Assembly (NCBI RefSeq): GCF_014861365.1
Contig: NZ_RRYW01000022.1
Coordinates: 1 to 38,456 of the forward strand
DNA length: 38,456 nt
Reading direction: 5' to 3'
Origin: Psychrobacter sp. FME6
GTDB lineage: Bacteria > Pseudomonadota > Gammaproteobacteria > Pseudomonadales > Moraxellaceae
Shown: one piece after another, positions 10,099 to 19,583 of the stretch
How positions within the stretch are numbered: position 1 is the first letter of the stretch
Layout: the number at the start of each line of letters is the position of its first letter
Translations under genes and position numbers: made by a program
The notes under the pieces: model-generated
What the model saw: the letters and a program-made list of their open reading frames with translations, nothing else
Databases searched by the model: none
What the model was told of the DNA's origin: nothing

Positions 10099-10155
10099 TA
10101 TAATTATAATCCCATGAACTTATCATCGGGCACCGTCAATTTAACTTATGGCTAC
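10099..10155 (+). repeat. imperfect direct repeat of the sequence at the dif site (left copy)
   Basis: TATAATTATA (10099-10108), ATGAACTTAT (10114-10123) and TTTAAC (10140-10145) recur in the same order and orientation at 37258, 37267 and 37293. The 16-nt interval between the last two blocks is identical in length in both copies, with 8 of 16 bases matching. The left copy has an extra 6 bp after the first block. Its sequence departs from dif after the TTTAAC part of the XerD-type arm, so the left copy is not a working dif. The two copies bracket the siderophore locus. Confidence 0.6.
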
Positions 10156-10216
10156 CTAAAATGAGGTTCACGAGGAGGCATATTAAAATAAAAGAATAGC
10201 ACAGGTATATTGCAAA

Positions 10217-10495
10217 TTAGTTCATGAACCAGCCAAGAATCGTACGCGGCTTTTCAAAGTAGCTTCTCATGACTATGAGTATTTTTTGTTTTACTTTATC
10301 AGATAGCTATTTTAGGCGCTGTGTATACTCAATGGCCGCATCACAGTGATAAATAGAGCAGAGGCTATATATCACAAACAAGCGAGAATCCTTGCCTTCT
10401 ACGATATTAGCCACTGTTCTTCTAAATTCAGAAATTTTGGAGTGATCTTGTAAGGACAGTGAGTATTGCGTCTTTAACGAACGAGAAAGAATCAA
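10217..10495 (-). pseudogene. broken class I DAHP synthase gene (aroF/G/H type), fragment
   Basis: On the minus strand the frame from 10495 down reads VANIVEGKDSRLFVIYSLCSIYHCDAA, then EYTQRLK and a TAG stop. In the same frame it continues LSDKVKQKILIVMRSYFEKPRTILGW and stops again at 10217-10219. These match, in order, the GKDDRLLVVIGPCSIHDP, EYAxRL and VMRVYFEKPRTTVGWKG blocks of AroF/G/H enzymes. The N-terminus and the C-terminal two thirds are missing, an internal stop is present, and the GPCSIHD motif is damaged. An intact copy would make the first committed step to chorismate, the precursor of the DHB part of the siderophore. It lies 128 bp beyond the 3' end of basB, on the same strand. 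The family call is strong; the isozyme cannot be told. Confidence 0.8.
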
Positions 10496-10622
10496 ATGAC
10501 CTTAGCTGGGCGATTGATATAATTTATCGCCAATCGCATTGAAAAATACAGCACCATTATGAAGAAGTTTGCATATACCAATATATCAAAAATCGCGTGT
10601 AAATTTGCGCTCTTAAATCGCA

Positions 10623-12800
10623 TCAGAGTAGCACTTGACCGAGCTTACAATCACTGCCGTTGGTCGTATTTAGTATCTCTAATATCTGACTGACCTTATC
10701 ACAAATACTCTCTACCAGCGCCGTAGAATAGCGGTCTTGTTGATAGGTGGTCACTATGCGCAAAGCATGCTGATCTTCTTCAAATACGTCATCCATAATC
10801 TCAAAATGTAACCCAAACATCGAGATATCTTTTTTCGGTGGTATTTGTTGATAGTTTATCGCTTTATTATTAGGAGCAGTTAACGCGCCATTTAAGGCAT
10901 TATTTGAATGAATGTGTATATAGACATCAAAGAGTAAGCCATCGGTAGGGGACATTCCCAGTGATTTTTGAATAATATCAATCGGAATGTCTGCATAGCG
11001 CATAGAGTCATTGATGGTAAACGTAATATCGTTGAGTAGCGATTCAATTGATTGCTCAGTATCGAATTGGATGCGATGTGCGACCATCGTTGTAAAATAA
11101 CCAACCGTATCGAAGAATTCGGCATCGGTTCTGCCAGAGGCAGACGTACCAATAACGATATCATCTAACCCACTTTGCTTGTGTAAAGACAAGGCAATCG
11201 CTGTATATATAGTCGCAAATAAGGACGAACCATGTTGCCGAGCAAAGGCGGATATTGTCTGATAGGCCGCTGTACCCAGATCCAGCTCTATGCATTGCGC
11301 GTTGGTTGATACTTCATTTGACGTGATAGTGGCACCTGGGTCAGGCGGCGTAAAGCCCTTAGGAGCGTCACGTAACTTGTCTGTCCAATAATTGACATGT
11401 TGTTGGTTTATACCTTGCAGCTGTTGCAATAGGGAAAAATCATTGATATTGCCTGCGCTTGTATTCCACTGCGGCTCTTGATGCAGCGATCGAGACAGAT
11501 AAGCCTGAGAGAGGTCTGCCATGATGGTATTTAATGACCACTCATCAATAATCATATGATGTATCAGTAAGGACAATACTTGTGGTTCAGATGCTGGGCT
11601 TTGCAAAAAGCGAATTCTTAATGGCAACTCAGAGGCGAGGTCAAATTGATAATCGGCTTCATCAGTTAGGGTGACGCCTTGACTGTCTTCACTAAACCAA
11701 AACCATTGATATTTATCCAGCTCTGAGACAGGCACAATGCGCTGTATCGTTACATCGTTCTGTGTGTGAAAGGTCGTACGCAAACTGGCATGACGTTTGA
11801 TGATGTCGCTAAAAGCTTGATAGAGAATCTGTTCATCGACCGCCTCAGAAAAAGCGACAGCAAAGGGTAGATTGTATATCGGACTAAACTCATAGGCCGT
11901 ATAAGCATGCCACAAAAACTGCTGCGCCAATGTCAGCGGAGCTTGTTCTTGAAAGACGGTAGCGTCAGTCGCTGCTGTTGGTGTTTCGGTCGTGTGATCC
12001 GTTGTATTGACGCTCACATGCTTGGAAAGAGCGGCAGCTGAGGGTGATTTAAAAAAATCGTTAAAACCAATGTCAATACCATGAGACTGGGCAAGCTTGC
12101 CAATAATACGAGTGGCCAATAAGGAGTGACCGCCATAATCAAAGAAATCATCTGTTGCCGTCATCTCAGGCTCTGCCAGCGCAGCGCGAAATTCGCCAAG
12201 GATAATGGCAGTACGCACTTCTTGATTTTGCGCCTGCTCTGAGGCGCTTTTTTGTGTGTTGGGAGTTGATACTGGCGCTTCAATGGCTGTCCAGCTCAGA
12301 GTAGCATCCTGCGGCATCCGCTGATGATAGCGGTTTTGTATGATACCAGTAATATTTGCCAGTTGATGGGTCTCATCAAGTATGGGATGCAGCGCCAATA
12401 TAAGAACAGTATCGCACTCAGTATGTACAATAAATGAATCAAAAGGTGGGTTAAGCGCCGCATTCCATGGCATATCCTTGAGCTTGGATATATAGGTAGG
12501 GATATCGGTAATAGCCATGCTAGCCGTCTGTAAGCAGCACTCAGATTGTTCATATTGGTATTTATACAAGTCTCCATCATCACTAAAACGATATCTGACA
12601 TTTAAATCAGGTATCTCTTCGATAGTGTCTTTAATCGCTTGGCGTAATATTCCCTCATCGATATCACTACTCAGCCGCCAAGCCTCACTATGTCGAATAA
12701 CCTGTTCAGGTTGTTGTAATTGTAGCATCCAAATATGTTCTTCGTAGTCGCTGACTGGCATAGGCGGCTGTACGTGTGCTGTAGAATTCTGTGCCAACAT
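10623..12800 (-). CDS. basB: siderophore NRPS: half condensation-like domain, carrier (T), condensation (C)
   Basis: From the ATG at 12800 (AGGA six bases upstream) the protein has 725 aa. A longer in-frame start at 12875 adds 25 residues with no domain. Residues 1-165 resemble part of a condensation domain, but HPILDE stands where HHxxxDG is expected, so it is probably inactive. Residues 195-265 are a carrier domain with GGHSLLATRI; its phosphopantetheine Ser is about residue 226. Residues 285-700 form a full condensation domain with HHMIIDE near 414-420. The layout matches acinetobactin BasB and anguibactin AngM. These should hold the azoline intermediate on the carrier and condense it with N-hydroxyhistamine, releasing the product. 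It is transcribed alone, divergent from basG, with a Fur-box-like site between. The symbol follows architecture and context. Confidence 0.88.
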   Translation of the reverse strand: MLAQNSTAHVQPPMPVSDYEEHIWMLQLQQPEQVIRHSEAWRLSSDIDEGILRQAIKDTIEEIPDLNVRYRFSDDGDLYKYQYEQSECCLQTASMAITDIPTYISKLKDMPWNAALNPPFDSFIVHTECDTVLILALHPILDETHQLANITGIIQNRYHQRMPQDATLSWTAIEAPVSTPNTQKSASEQAQNQEVRTAIILGEFRAALAEPEMTATDDFFDYGGHSLLATRIIGKLAQSHGIDIGFNDFFKSPSAAALSKHVSVNTTDHTTETPTAATDATVFQEQAPLTLAQQFLWHAYTAYEFSPIYNLPFAVAFSEAVDEQILYQAFSDIIKRHASLRTTFHTQNDVTIQRIVPVSELDKYQWFWFSEDSQGVTLTDEADYQFDLASELPLRIRFLQSPASEPQVLSLLIHHMIIDEWSLNTIMADLSQAYLSRSLHQEPQWNTSAGNINDFSLLQQLQGINQQHVNYWTDKLRDAPKGFTPPDPGATITSNEVSTNAQCIELDLGTAAYQTISAFARQHGSSLFATIYTAIALSLHKQSGLDDIVIGTSASGRTDAEFFDTVGYFTTMVAHRIQFDTEQSIESLLNDITFTINDSMRYADIPIDIIQKSLGMSPTDGLLFDVYIHIHSNNALNGALTAPNNKAINYQQIPPKKDISMFGLHFEIMDDVFEEDQHALRIVTTYQQDRYSTALVESICDKVSQILEILNTTNGSDCKLGQVLL

Positions 12801-12950
12801 GATTTGTCCTATTGAATAAAAATTAATAAAAACCTCATTTGTGTTAAGAGGTATATATGTAAAGAGGGTATGCACAAATAAAACCTACCAAAATATACCA
12901 GCGTGCTAAGCGCTGATAGGTCAATCAGAATCTTAATTCTTAAATGAGGT

Positions 12951-12980
12951 TGATTATCACTATCATTATCATTATAATCA
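12951..12980. promoter_or_regulatory. Fur-box-like site between basB and basG
   Basis: A 30-bp AT-rich element has outer arms TGATTAT and ATAATCA and inner repeated TATCATTATCAT units. It contains overlapping matches to the Fur consensus (TGATAATnATTATCA, about 11 of 14 on the minus strand). It lies 151 bp before basB and 213 bp before basG, so it can repress both in iron-replete cells. Confidence 0.75.
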
Positions 12981-13112
12981 GAACTCTTGTCAAGATTGTG
13001 AATTCAGCCATACCCAAATAGCCTATTCATGACAAGGCTCCAAAGCCTTTACTTATAATTGACTGACAAAAAAATGCAGCGGTGACTAATGGTCTGTAAG
13101 TACGTATCTAAT

Positions 13113-13140
13113 AAAATTAAACTTACTTTAGTTTAATTTT
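13113..13140. repeat. AT-rich perfect inverted repeat in the basG leader
   Basis: Arms of 11 bp (13113-13123 and 13130-13140) flank a 6-nt loop, ending 53 bp before the chosen basG start. It does not resemble a Fur box. It could be a binding site for another regulator or a weak hairpin in the 5' UTR. Confidence 0.4.
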
Positions 13141-13192
13141 TAATCGTAAAAAACACCCATATGTAACCCAATCTTTGGTGGGAATGAATGTG

Positions 13193-14332
13193 ATGCTATC
13201 TGTTACTTGTCAAGAACGTCTTAATGATTTTTGGCATTATTGCCTAAAAAATCAGTATTTTAATGTTGGCTATCCTGAATCTGCAGACTTCGACTATTCT
13301 GCTTTGTATCGATTTTTTAATTTTTCCCTCAATAACTGCGGCGACTGGGACGCACCCAGTAACTATGCGCTGAACTCATTTGCATTTGAAAAAGAGGTGA
13401 TGAATTACTATGCCGATTTGTTTCAAATACCTTTTAAGGACAGCTGGGGCTATGTCACTAATGGTGGGACAGAAGGGAACATGTTCTGCTGCTATTTAGC
13501 AAGAGAGCTGTTTCCCCATGCCACGTTGTACTACTCCAAAGAGACGCATTATTCAGTCTTAAAGATTGCCAAACTGCTGCGTATGAAGTCGTGTGTTATT
13601 GCGTCTTTAGAAAATGGTGAAATCGATTACGATGATTTGATTCATCAGGTGCAGCGCAATGGGGACAAAAACCCTATCATCTTCGCCAATATTGGTACGA
13701 CCATGTCAGGGGCGGTAGACAATATAAAAATCATTCAACAGCAATTAGAGCACGTTGGCATCCGTCGTCAGGACTACTATTTGCATGCAGATGCGGCGCT
13801 CAGCGGTATGATTTTGCCTTTTGTGGACTGTCCGCAGCCATTTTCATTTGGCGATGGTATCGACTCTATCAGTGTGTCTGGACATAAAATGATTGGCTCG
13901 CCTGTGCCATGCGGTATTGTGGTGGCAAAGCGTAAAAACGTTGATCGTATCGCCGTGGATATCGACTATATCTGCGCCCGCGATCAAACCATTAGTGGCT
14001 CTCGAAATGGTCACTCCGTACTATTTATGTGGGCGGCTATTCATAATCGTTCAGCACAGCAGTGGCAGCAACGTATTCAACGCTGTCTGAAAATGGCTCA
14101 ATACGCGGTTGATCAATTCCAAGCAGCCGGGGTTGATGCATGGCGCAACCCCAACTCTATCACTGTGGTGTTTCCGTGCCCCGCTGAGGCAGTGTGGAAA
14201 AAGCATAGCCTTGCTGTTTCTGAGGGTCATGCCCATCTGATTGCGACCGCACATCATAAAGACAGTCATAAGATTGATGCTTTGATTAAAGATGTGGTCG
14301 CAAGCTTACAAGAGCGTTTACAGCTCAGCTAA
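13193..14332 (+). CDS. basG: PLP-dependent histidine decarboxylase for siderophore synthesis
   Basis: Makes histamine from L-histidine for the N-hydroxyhistamine end of the siderophore. It belongs to the group II PLP decarboxylases: the SxSGHKMIG motif carries the cofactor Lys (about residue 232), HADAALSG holds the Asp that contacts the PLP nitrogen (about residue 200), and [11 protein letters not shown] and the N-terminal NCGDW segment are typical of bacterial HDC (BasG, AngH). I choose the ATG at 13193 (379 aa) because GGTGGGA lies about 9 nt upstream; TTG at 13175 and ATG at 13184 are in-frame alternatives with poorer spacing. It is the first gene of the rightward basG-barA-barB-basH-basI group and faces basB across a Fur-box-like site. 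Confidence 0.93.
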   Translation: MLSVTCQERLNDFWHYCLKNQYFNVGYPESADFDYSALYRFFNFSLNNCGDWDAPSNYALNSFAFEKEVMNYYADLFQIPFKDSWGYVTNGGTEGNMFCCYLARELFPHATLYYSKETHYSVLKIAKLLRMKSCVIASLENGEIDYDDLIHQVQRNGDKNPIIFANIGTTMSGAVDNIKIIQQQLEHVGIRRQDYYLHADAALSGMILPFVDCPQPFSFGDGIDSISVSGHKMIGSPVPCGIVVAKRKNVDRIAVDIDYICARDQTISGSRNGHSVLFMWAAIHNRSAQQWQQRIQRCLKMAQYAVDQFQAAGVDAWRNPNSITVVFPCPAEAVWKKHSLAVSEGHAHLIATAHHKDSHKIDALIKDVVASLQERLQLS

Positions 14333-14509
14333 TGCGGTCTTAGTACCACTTAATCTTAATATCACTGCTCTACCTAACCTTGAGTGCAAAGCGATCAAAC
14401 CTATTGACCGCTACCTTTTTCTAATCATGCTGACAACCAATCATATTGGTAAATAAGCGCGCTGGATTTAATTTATGGAACAAACCAACCGCGGTCATCG
14501 GAGAAATCA

Positions 14510-16120
14510 ATGAGCAAGTTAACATTGCGCAGCTTGATGACTGACCCTGTAATCATGCCTGCTTTACGTCCTGCACTCCCCAAGCTCTCTATTGGCGTTC
14601 TGTCCTCGTCCTTATCTGGTCTGGCCATGCTTGGGGCGCTGTGGTGCTTGGTCAAATTAATCGATGATATCGCATTACCGTGGGTGATTGCGGCTGTGGG
14701 GCTGTGGTTGCTAGGTGCTTTGTTTGCCGCCGCCGCCTCGGCGCTGGCTCATGATGCAGAAGCGGCGTTTTCTGCAAGATTGCGGCGGCAAGTGGCCAAT
14801 CACGTGACCCGATTGCCTGCCAGCACATTATCCAAGCAAGGCGATCAGTCCTTGCGGCGCTTGGTGTCAGAAGATATTGCGACGCTGCATCATATGGTGG
14901 CGCATCTGCCCTCAGAGGTGACAAGCTTTGCGATTTTACCGCTGGTATCTATTGTTATATTGGTGAGTGTGGCAGGCGCTGTGGCGCTGTGGGTCTTACT
15001 GCCAGGTGTGATCGCGTCTTTATATTATCTAGTCATTGTGCCGCGCGTGACAGCGCGTGATGGTGCTGCGCGCATGCAGGTGGTGGGCGAGGTTATCTCC
15101 GCTGTAGATGACTATGCACGTGGTATCCGCGTCAATCGTATCTACGGTCAACAGTCGGGGGCGCTGGCTGCTTATCATGATGCCACCAAGCGCTTTACAG
15201 ACAGCTTGGTCATGTGGGTGAGTAAAGTGGCGACGCTCGCAGGTATGGCCGTGGCACTACTACAAGCGGTAGCGACATTTGCGATTGCTTATCTGATTGC
15301 TTATGACTACGACACCTCAGTGCTAGCCACGATCTTGTTTTTCAGTCTCGCCGTGGTCAGTCCCGCGTTACGTCTGGGGCATGGGCTGGATTATGTTGGT
15401 GCTGGTAAAGCCGCGGCAAGTCGGCTGATTGCATTATTACAACAACCCATATTACCCAAGGGTCAAATAACGCAGCTATCAGCGCCGTTCACGCTAAAAA
15501 TTACAGACGCTGAGATGGTGATCAATAATGTCCAGATTATTGACGGGCTGACGCATACGTTTAAGACAAATGCCGTCACTGCCATCACAGGGCCCAGCGG
15601 CGCGGGTAAAACGACGCTGCTGCGCATATTGGCAGGCTTTGAGCCATTGCACGCCGGACAGGTGCAGCTGGCAAACATAAACATAGCCAAGCTGGATGAA
15701 CACACCAGACATAATGCCGTATTGTTCGTACCGCAAGGGGGTGATGTGCTGCCTGCAACCGTCAAAGACAACCTACTACTATTTGCCCCGAATGCTACAG
15801 ATCACGCGCTTAACGCGGCACTAGAGTGCGCTCAGCTGAGCGTGGATCTGAGCGCCGATGCTCAGTCGCTCTCAGGCGGCGAACGTCAGCGTATCGGTCT
15901 TGCCAGCGTATTTTTATCATCAGCACCTATCATTCTACTTGATGAACCCACCAGCGCTTTGGATCACGCGAGGATTACAAAAGTGCTAACAGCCTTGCTA
16001 GATGAAGCACACAATCAAGAAAAGACCATCATTATGGTGACGCATGATAAGGCATTGGCCGATCAAACAGATGCTCGACTAGAGCTGATACCCAATACTG
16101 ATCTGGAGCGCTTGTCATGA
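14510..16120 (+). CDS. barA: ABC exporter half-transporter, siderophore efflux
   Basis: This 536-aa fused membrane plus ATPase protein has about six membrane segments in residues 25-300. An ABC domain follows with Walker A GPSGAGKT (361-368), signature LSGGERQ (454-460), Walker B IILLDEP (474-480) and the switch His in VTHD (about 512). The ATG at 14510 has GGAG six bases upstream. It overlaps the start of the next ABC half-transporter by four bases, so the two should form a heterodimer like BarA/BarB of the acinetobactin locus. The pair also resembles CydDC in general organisation. Context points to export of the finished siderophore or a precursor across the inner membrane. Confidence 0.88.
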   Translation: MSKLTLRSLMTDPVIMPALRPALPKLSIGVLSSSLSGLAMLGALWCLVKLIDDIALPWVIAAVGLWLLGALFAAAASALAHDAEAAFSARLRRQVANHVTRLPASTLSKQGDQSLRRLVSEDIATLHHMVAHLPSEVTSFAILPLVSIVILVSVAGAVALWVLLPGVIASLYYLVIVPRVTARDGAARMQVVGEVISAVDDYARGIRVNRIYGQQSGALAAYHDATKRFTDSLVMWVSKVATLAGMAVALLQAVATFAIAYLIAYDYDTSVLATILFFSLAVVSPALRLGHGLDYVGAGKAAASRLIALLQQPILPKGQITQLSAPFTLKITDAEMVINNVQIIDGLTHTFKTNAVTAITGPSGAGKTTLLRILAGFEPLHAGQVQLANINIAKLDEHTRHNAVLFVPQGGDVLPATVKDNLLLFAPNATDHALNAALECAQLSVDLSADAQSLSGGERQRIGLASVFLSSAPIILLDEPTSALDHARITKVLTALLDEAHNQEKTIIMVTHDKALADQTDARLELIPNTDLERLS

Positions 16121-17700
16121 GTATTACCCTAGACACACCACACAAAAAGCCGACACCGTCATTGCCAGCGATTGCGCGTAGACGATTGATGACAGTAGGG
16201 GTAGGCTGGATAGCGGTTGCTGTCTTAGAAGCCATTGCTTATACCGCGCTGGCACTAGGTATTGTCAATCAATGGTCACCCAAATGGGTCTTAGTCACCG
16301 CTTGTGCCGCCATTTTTGCTACCGTATTGGTCAATCGTTCAGGTTACTTAACTGGTGTGCGACTGGCGGGCGACTTGTACGCGGCGCTGGGTCAAGCTCT
16401 CTCGCGTACCAAGCTGTCTTGGTTTACCAATGAGCATCGTGCTCAGGTTGCAACCATTGCTGGTCAAGGTATACCAGGATTTATGAGTATCCCCGCGCAT
16501 CAGCTGCAAAAGTTCTTGCATGCGCCCTGTATCCCCTTATTTTTAATCTTTGGGATTGGCATGGTTGCAGGGTTGACGCTGGCATTAGTGGCGGCAGCGC
16601 TATTGATATTGTCTCTGATCGTCCAATTTTTATCACAGCGGGCGCTAAGTCGTGCTGATAACAATCGGCATAAGGCAGAAGCCAGCACCGCAGAAGCCAC
16701 GCTTGAATTGGTAGATCATATGGAGTTATTAAGAACAGCGGCAGGGCCCAAACGCGCCATCGCCCGTATTGAGCAGCGCTGGTGTATTCAAGAAGATACC
16801 TTAAAAAGCACCAACCACGCTGCCGCCATGGCTGTGTTTGTCTCAAACCTAGCTACCGTGTTACCTATAGCTGGTATGGCCGCTTACCTCATTATCACAG
16901 GTGGCAGTAGTGCGGTAATGATCTTGGCGGTACTGGTTTTGGTCGGTCGTGCAGCCGCCCCACTTGATGAACTGGCTGTGGCAGGTTTGGGTATTAATGA
17001 TTTAAAAGCCTCTTTACAGAATTATCAGCAGGCGATCAATACACCAACGCTGCCTGAGCCTGCCCTTTTCAAATCTGCTACTGCTGACTATCAGCTAAGT
17101 ATACGTCAGGTAAGTCATGCACCCGTCTTAAAAGACATCAATATTGACATTCCAGAAGGCAATCGAGTGTGGGTCACGGGTGTGAGCGGCAGCGGTAAGA
17201 GCACCTTGCTTGAGTTATTGATGCGCTTTGATGACCCTGAACACGGTCATATTTTGCTCGGCGGCGTAAAGATCAGTGACATGGCATATGAAGATCTGGC
17301 GGCGCATATCGCCTATGTCCCTCAAGATCCCATCGTATTTACAGGCACTCTGGCTGAGAATATCCGTATTGGCAATCCGCAAGCATCAGACGTTGAGATT
17401 GACAGCATTGCCCGAAAAATGAGGCTGGAGTCTGTGATTGATCGTACCCCTGAGGGGATACATCAGTCCGTGGGTCAGCAAGGCGCAGCTTTATCAGGAG
17501 GAGAGCGTCAACGCGTCGCACTGGCACGCGCATTACTCAAAAAAGCGCCCATTTTGGTATTAGATGAAGCGACATCGGCTTTAGATGAACAAATCGAAAA
17601 GGTCATTGCCGATAGCATTCGCGCCTTGTCTGCTACGGTGGTTTTTGTGACGCATCGTGATGCGACGATCTGGCAGCCGACACAATCTATCGCGTTATAG
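16117..17700 (+). CDS. barB: ABC exporter half-transporter, siderophore efflux partner
   Basis: This 527-aa protein has six predicted membrane segments (about 25-290) and an ABC domain with Walker A GVSGSGKS (355-362), Q-loop VPQDP, signature LSGGERQ (459-465), Walker B ILVLDEA (479-485) and VTHRD. Its ATG overlaps the barA stop. Both ATPase sites of the predicted BarAB pair keep a catalytic Glu (DEP in BarA, DEA in BarB), so neither looks obviously dead. Role and partner are inferred from the matching acinetobactin gene pair. 145 bp separate it from basH; no clear terminator is seen there. Confidence 0.88.
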   Translation: MSITLDTPHKKPTPSLPAIARRRLMTVGVGWIAVAVLEAIAYTALALGIVNQWSPKWVLVTACAAIFATVLVNRSGYLTGVRLAGDLYAALGQALSRTKLSWFTNEHRAQVATIAGQGIPGFMSIPAHQLQKFLHAPCIPLFLIFGIGMVAGLTLALVAAALLILSLIVQFLSQRALSRADNNRHKAEASTAEATLELVDHMELLRTAAGPKRAIARIEQRWCIQEDTLKSTNHAAAMAVFVSNLATVLPIAGMAAYLIITGGSSAVMILAVLVLVGRAAAPLDELAVAGLGINDLKASLQNYQQAINTPTLPEPALFKSATADYQLSIRQVSHAPVLKDINIDIPEGNRVWVTGVSGSGKSTLLELLMRFDDPEHGHILLGGVKISDMAYEDLAAHIAYVPQDPIVFTGTLAENIRIGNPQASDVEIDSIARKMRLESVIDRTPEGIHQSVGQQGAALSGGERQRVALARALLKKAPILVLDEATSALDEQIEKVIADSIRALSATVVFVTHRDATIWQPTQSIAL

Positions 17701-17845
17701 GGTTGATACAGTCGAATCTAAATAAAAAGAGACGCTGCTGTAAAACCGCTTGATTAAAAGTTATTTTTCCTGTGTACAGTTCGCTCCTGTATTTGAAGAC
17801 AGACACTATAGATGGTGAAACATAGAGATATAAAGCTGGGTAAAT

Positions 17846-18616
17846 ATGATGTCAATGAATAACTGTTATCACCTGTTTTGTCTACCACCAGCCGGCAGCA
17901 GCTCTGCGATCTATCGCGCATGGCAGCCGGTAATGGCCGAGACCTGTGAACATAGCCATATAAAAGTCATACCGATAGAGTATTCGGGGCATGGCAGCAG
18001 GTCGGGACAACCCTTGGTTAATGATCCAAATTTATTGGCGGCAGACATTGCCCAGACGATTATGTCCTATAAAGACATGCCTTATATTTTATTTGGACAT
18101 AGTGTCGGTGCCGCTTTGCTGTGGACGGTAATTGATCATCTGCGCGCACAGGATGCGCTTGAATTGTTGGCATTGGTGGTGGTCAGCAGTCGCCCAACGC
18201 CGCAATATTTGCAACATATCTGTGGCAGGCAGCACTTAACAGATGATGAGATTATCGAAAAACTGGCGCATTACAATAATTTTCCGCCTGAGATTTTACA
18301 AAACACAGCAGCGCTGAACTACTTCTTGACCATTATTCGTAATGATTTTTCTGTCAGTGACCAGCTTATCTGTCAGCAGATAACCAATACACCTGTGTCC
18401 TTAACCGCACCTTTAATTGTATTTTATGGTATTGATGATCCAGATATCGAAGACGAGGCGACGATGCAAGCGTGGCAGGCACATTCTGAGGTTTTTTTGG
18501 GGTGTCATGAACTGGCAGGTGATCATTTTTATTTTTTAAACCCGTCATCGCTTGCGCAAATGCTAAAAAAAATAGAGGAGGGTTTGCTGTATGCGTTACC
18601 ACACCATAAAGCGTGA
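17846..18616 (+). CDS. basH: type II thioesterase of the siderophore NRPS
   Basis: A 256-aa alpha/beta hydrolase of the GrsT/AngT/BasH kind. The N-terminal FCLPPAGSSS block, the nucleophile elbow GHSVG (Ser86), an Asp in YGIDDPD near 192 and a His in GDHFYF near 232 form the expected triad. Such enzymes hydrolyse wrong or stalled acyl groups from carrier domains; the AngT homologue helps anguibactin yield. The start could be any of three nearby Met codons (17846, 17849, 17855). Its 3' end overlaps basI by 26 bp, so the two are coupled. Confidence 0.9.
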   Translation: MMSMNNCYHLFCLPPAGSSSAIYRAWQPVMAETCEHSHIKVIPIEYSGHGSRSGQPLVNDPNLLAADIAQTIMSYKDMPYILFGHSVGAALLWTVIDHLRAQDALELLALVVVSSRPTPQYLQHICGRQHLTDDEIIEKLAHYNNFPPEILQNTAALNYFLTIIRNDFSVSDQLICQQITNTPVSLTAPLIVFYGIDDPDIEDEATMQAWQAHSEVFLGCHELAGDHFYFLNPSSLAQMLKKIEEGLLYALPHHKA

Positions 18617-19448
18617 GGTATCGGACACCAATGCTTTATTGGCACAAGATGCGCGGGCGCTGAGTGATATACAACAGCATATTCGGCTGACGTATCACAC
18701 CATAGTGCTCGCGCATCACCAGATACATCAGCTGTCTGTGAGTGTATTGACCGCCAATTTTGCGATAGAGGCGGCGTATGCTTGTTTTGATATTGACTTA
18801 CCAGAGGCATTAACCCGCGTATCCACAAAGCGAAAGCTGGATTTTCTGACAGGGCGCTTGGCGGCAAAGCTTGCCTTACAGGCGGTGGGCTTGGCTCATT
18901 TTACCGTATTAAAAGGGAGGTATGGCGAGCCGCTATGGCCAGATGGCATGACGGGAAGCATTAGCCACACAGGTGGCAAAACATGGTGTACGGCGGTCTG
19001 CTGCGCTTATCGTCAGTCATCTATACAGAATTGTAGTGCTATAGGGGTGGATATTGAGGCCAAAATAAATAATGTCTGTTTTGAGCATAATATTTGCTTT
19101 GATCGTGATGAACTTCAGCACTATGCTTCTTTAAATCATCATGCTTTTTTAAATCATCAAGAAGCCATGACACTGCTAGAATATTCGTGTGGCATACATC
19201 CAAAGCATTATATCTATTTAACGATATTTTCTGCTAAAGAGAGCCTCATTAAGGCGATATACGCCAAATACAATATATTACTGAGTTTTTTAGCGTTTGA
19301 GTATATAGGCGTGTCTGGTGAGGTTATGACTTTTACCATCATCGATGGCACGCAGAAGGTACAAGCAAACGGACTGACCCAAACGGTGATGCAAGTGCAT
19401 TGGAGGATGACAGGGCAGCATATCATCACCATCTGCTCTCTATCGTAA
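18591..19448 (+). CDS. basI: 4'-phosphopantetheinyl transferase (Sfp/EntD type)
   Basis: A 285-aa enzyme that moves phosphopantetheine from CoA to the Ser of the carrier domains, here BasF (aryl carrier) and BasB (peptidyl carrier). Signature blocks are GSISHTGG (about 122-129), IGVDIEA (151-157, Mg-binding Asp and Glu) and FSAKESLIKAIY (213-224). It starts inside basH, with GGAGGG placed correctly inside the basH coding sequence. The middle (about 160-200) is longer and richer in His and Leu than a minimal EntD. It is the last gene before the perfect Fur box that precedes basJ. Confidence 0.92.
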   Translation: MRYHTIKREVSDTNALLAQDARALSDIQQHIRLTYHTIVLAHHQIHQLSVSVLTANFAIEAAYACFDIDLPEALTRVSTKRKLDFLTGRLAAKLALQAVGLAHFTVLKGRYGEPLWPDGMTGSISHTGGKTWCTAVCCAYRQSSIQNCSAIGVDIEAKINNVCFEHNICFDRDELQHYASLNHHAFLNHQEAMTLLEYSCGIHPKHYIYLTIFSAKESLIKAIYAKYNILLSFLAFEYIGVSGEVMTFTIIDGTQKVQANGLTQTVMQVHWRMTGQHIITICSLS

Positions 19449-19483
19449 AGATATCAAAACAAGTACCGCCTACAATTTACAAA

Positions 19484-19498
19484 TGATAATAATTATCA
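19484..19498. promoter_or_regulatory. Fur box upstream of basJ
   Basis: This is an exact match to the 7-1-7 Fur consensus (TGATAAT, one base, ATTATCA), 85 bp before the basJ start. A further half-like element (ACTATCATT) follows directly. It is the strongest Fur site in the window and should make basJ-entA iron-repressed. Confidence 0.85.
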
Positions 19499-19583
19499 AA
19501 ATTACTATCATTAATATTTATATTTAATAAAAATAAGTAGCAATAATGATCGATGCATCAATAACCACAGTGAGATATCAATT

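Noticed and set aside
10127..10145. GGGCACCGTCAATTTAAC as an insertion-sequence end
   Set aside because: In this orientation the element would run rightward into the DAHP synthase remnant, where no transposase is seen, and no matching inverted copy was found. The direct-repeat reading fits better.
10508..10533. GGCGAT / ATCGCC inverted repeat after basB as a terminator
   Set aside because: Only six base pairs with a long AT loop, and no T run on the minus strand.
12801..12875. 25-codon N-terminal extension of basB
   Set aside because: The ATG at 12800 has AGGA at six bases; the extension lies in the promoter region and has no domain.
14652..14924. Minus-strand ORFs within barA and barB
   Set aside because: Antisense to strongly supported ABC transporter genes; no start signals or family features.
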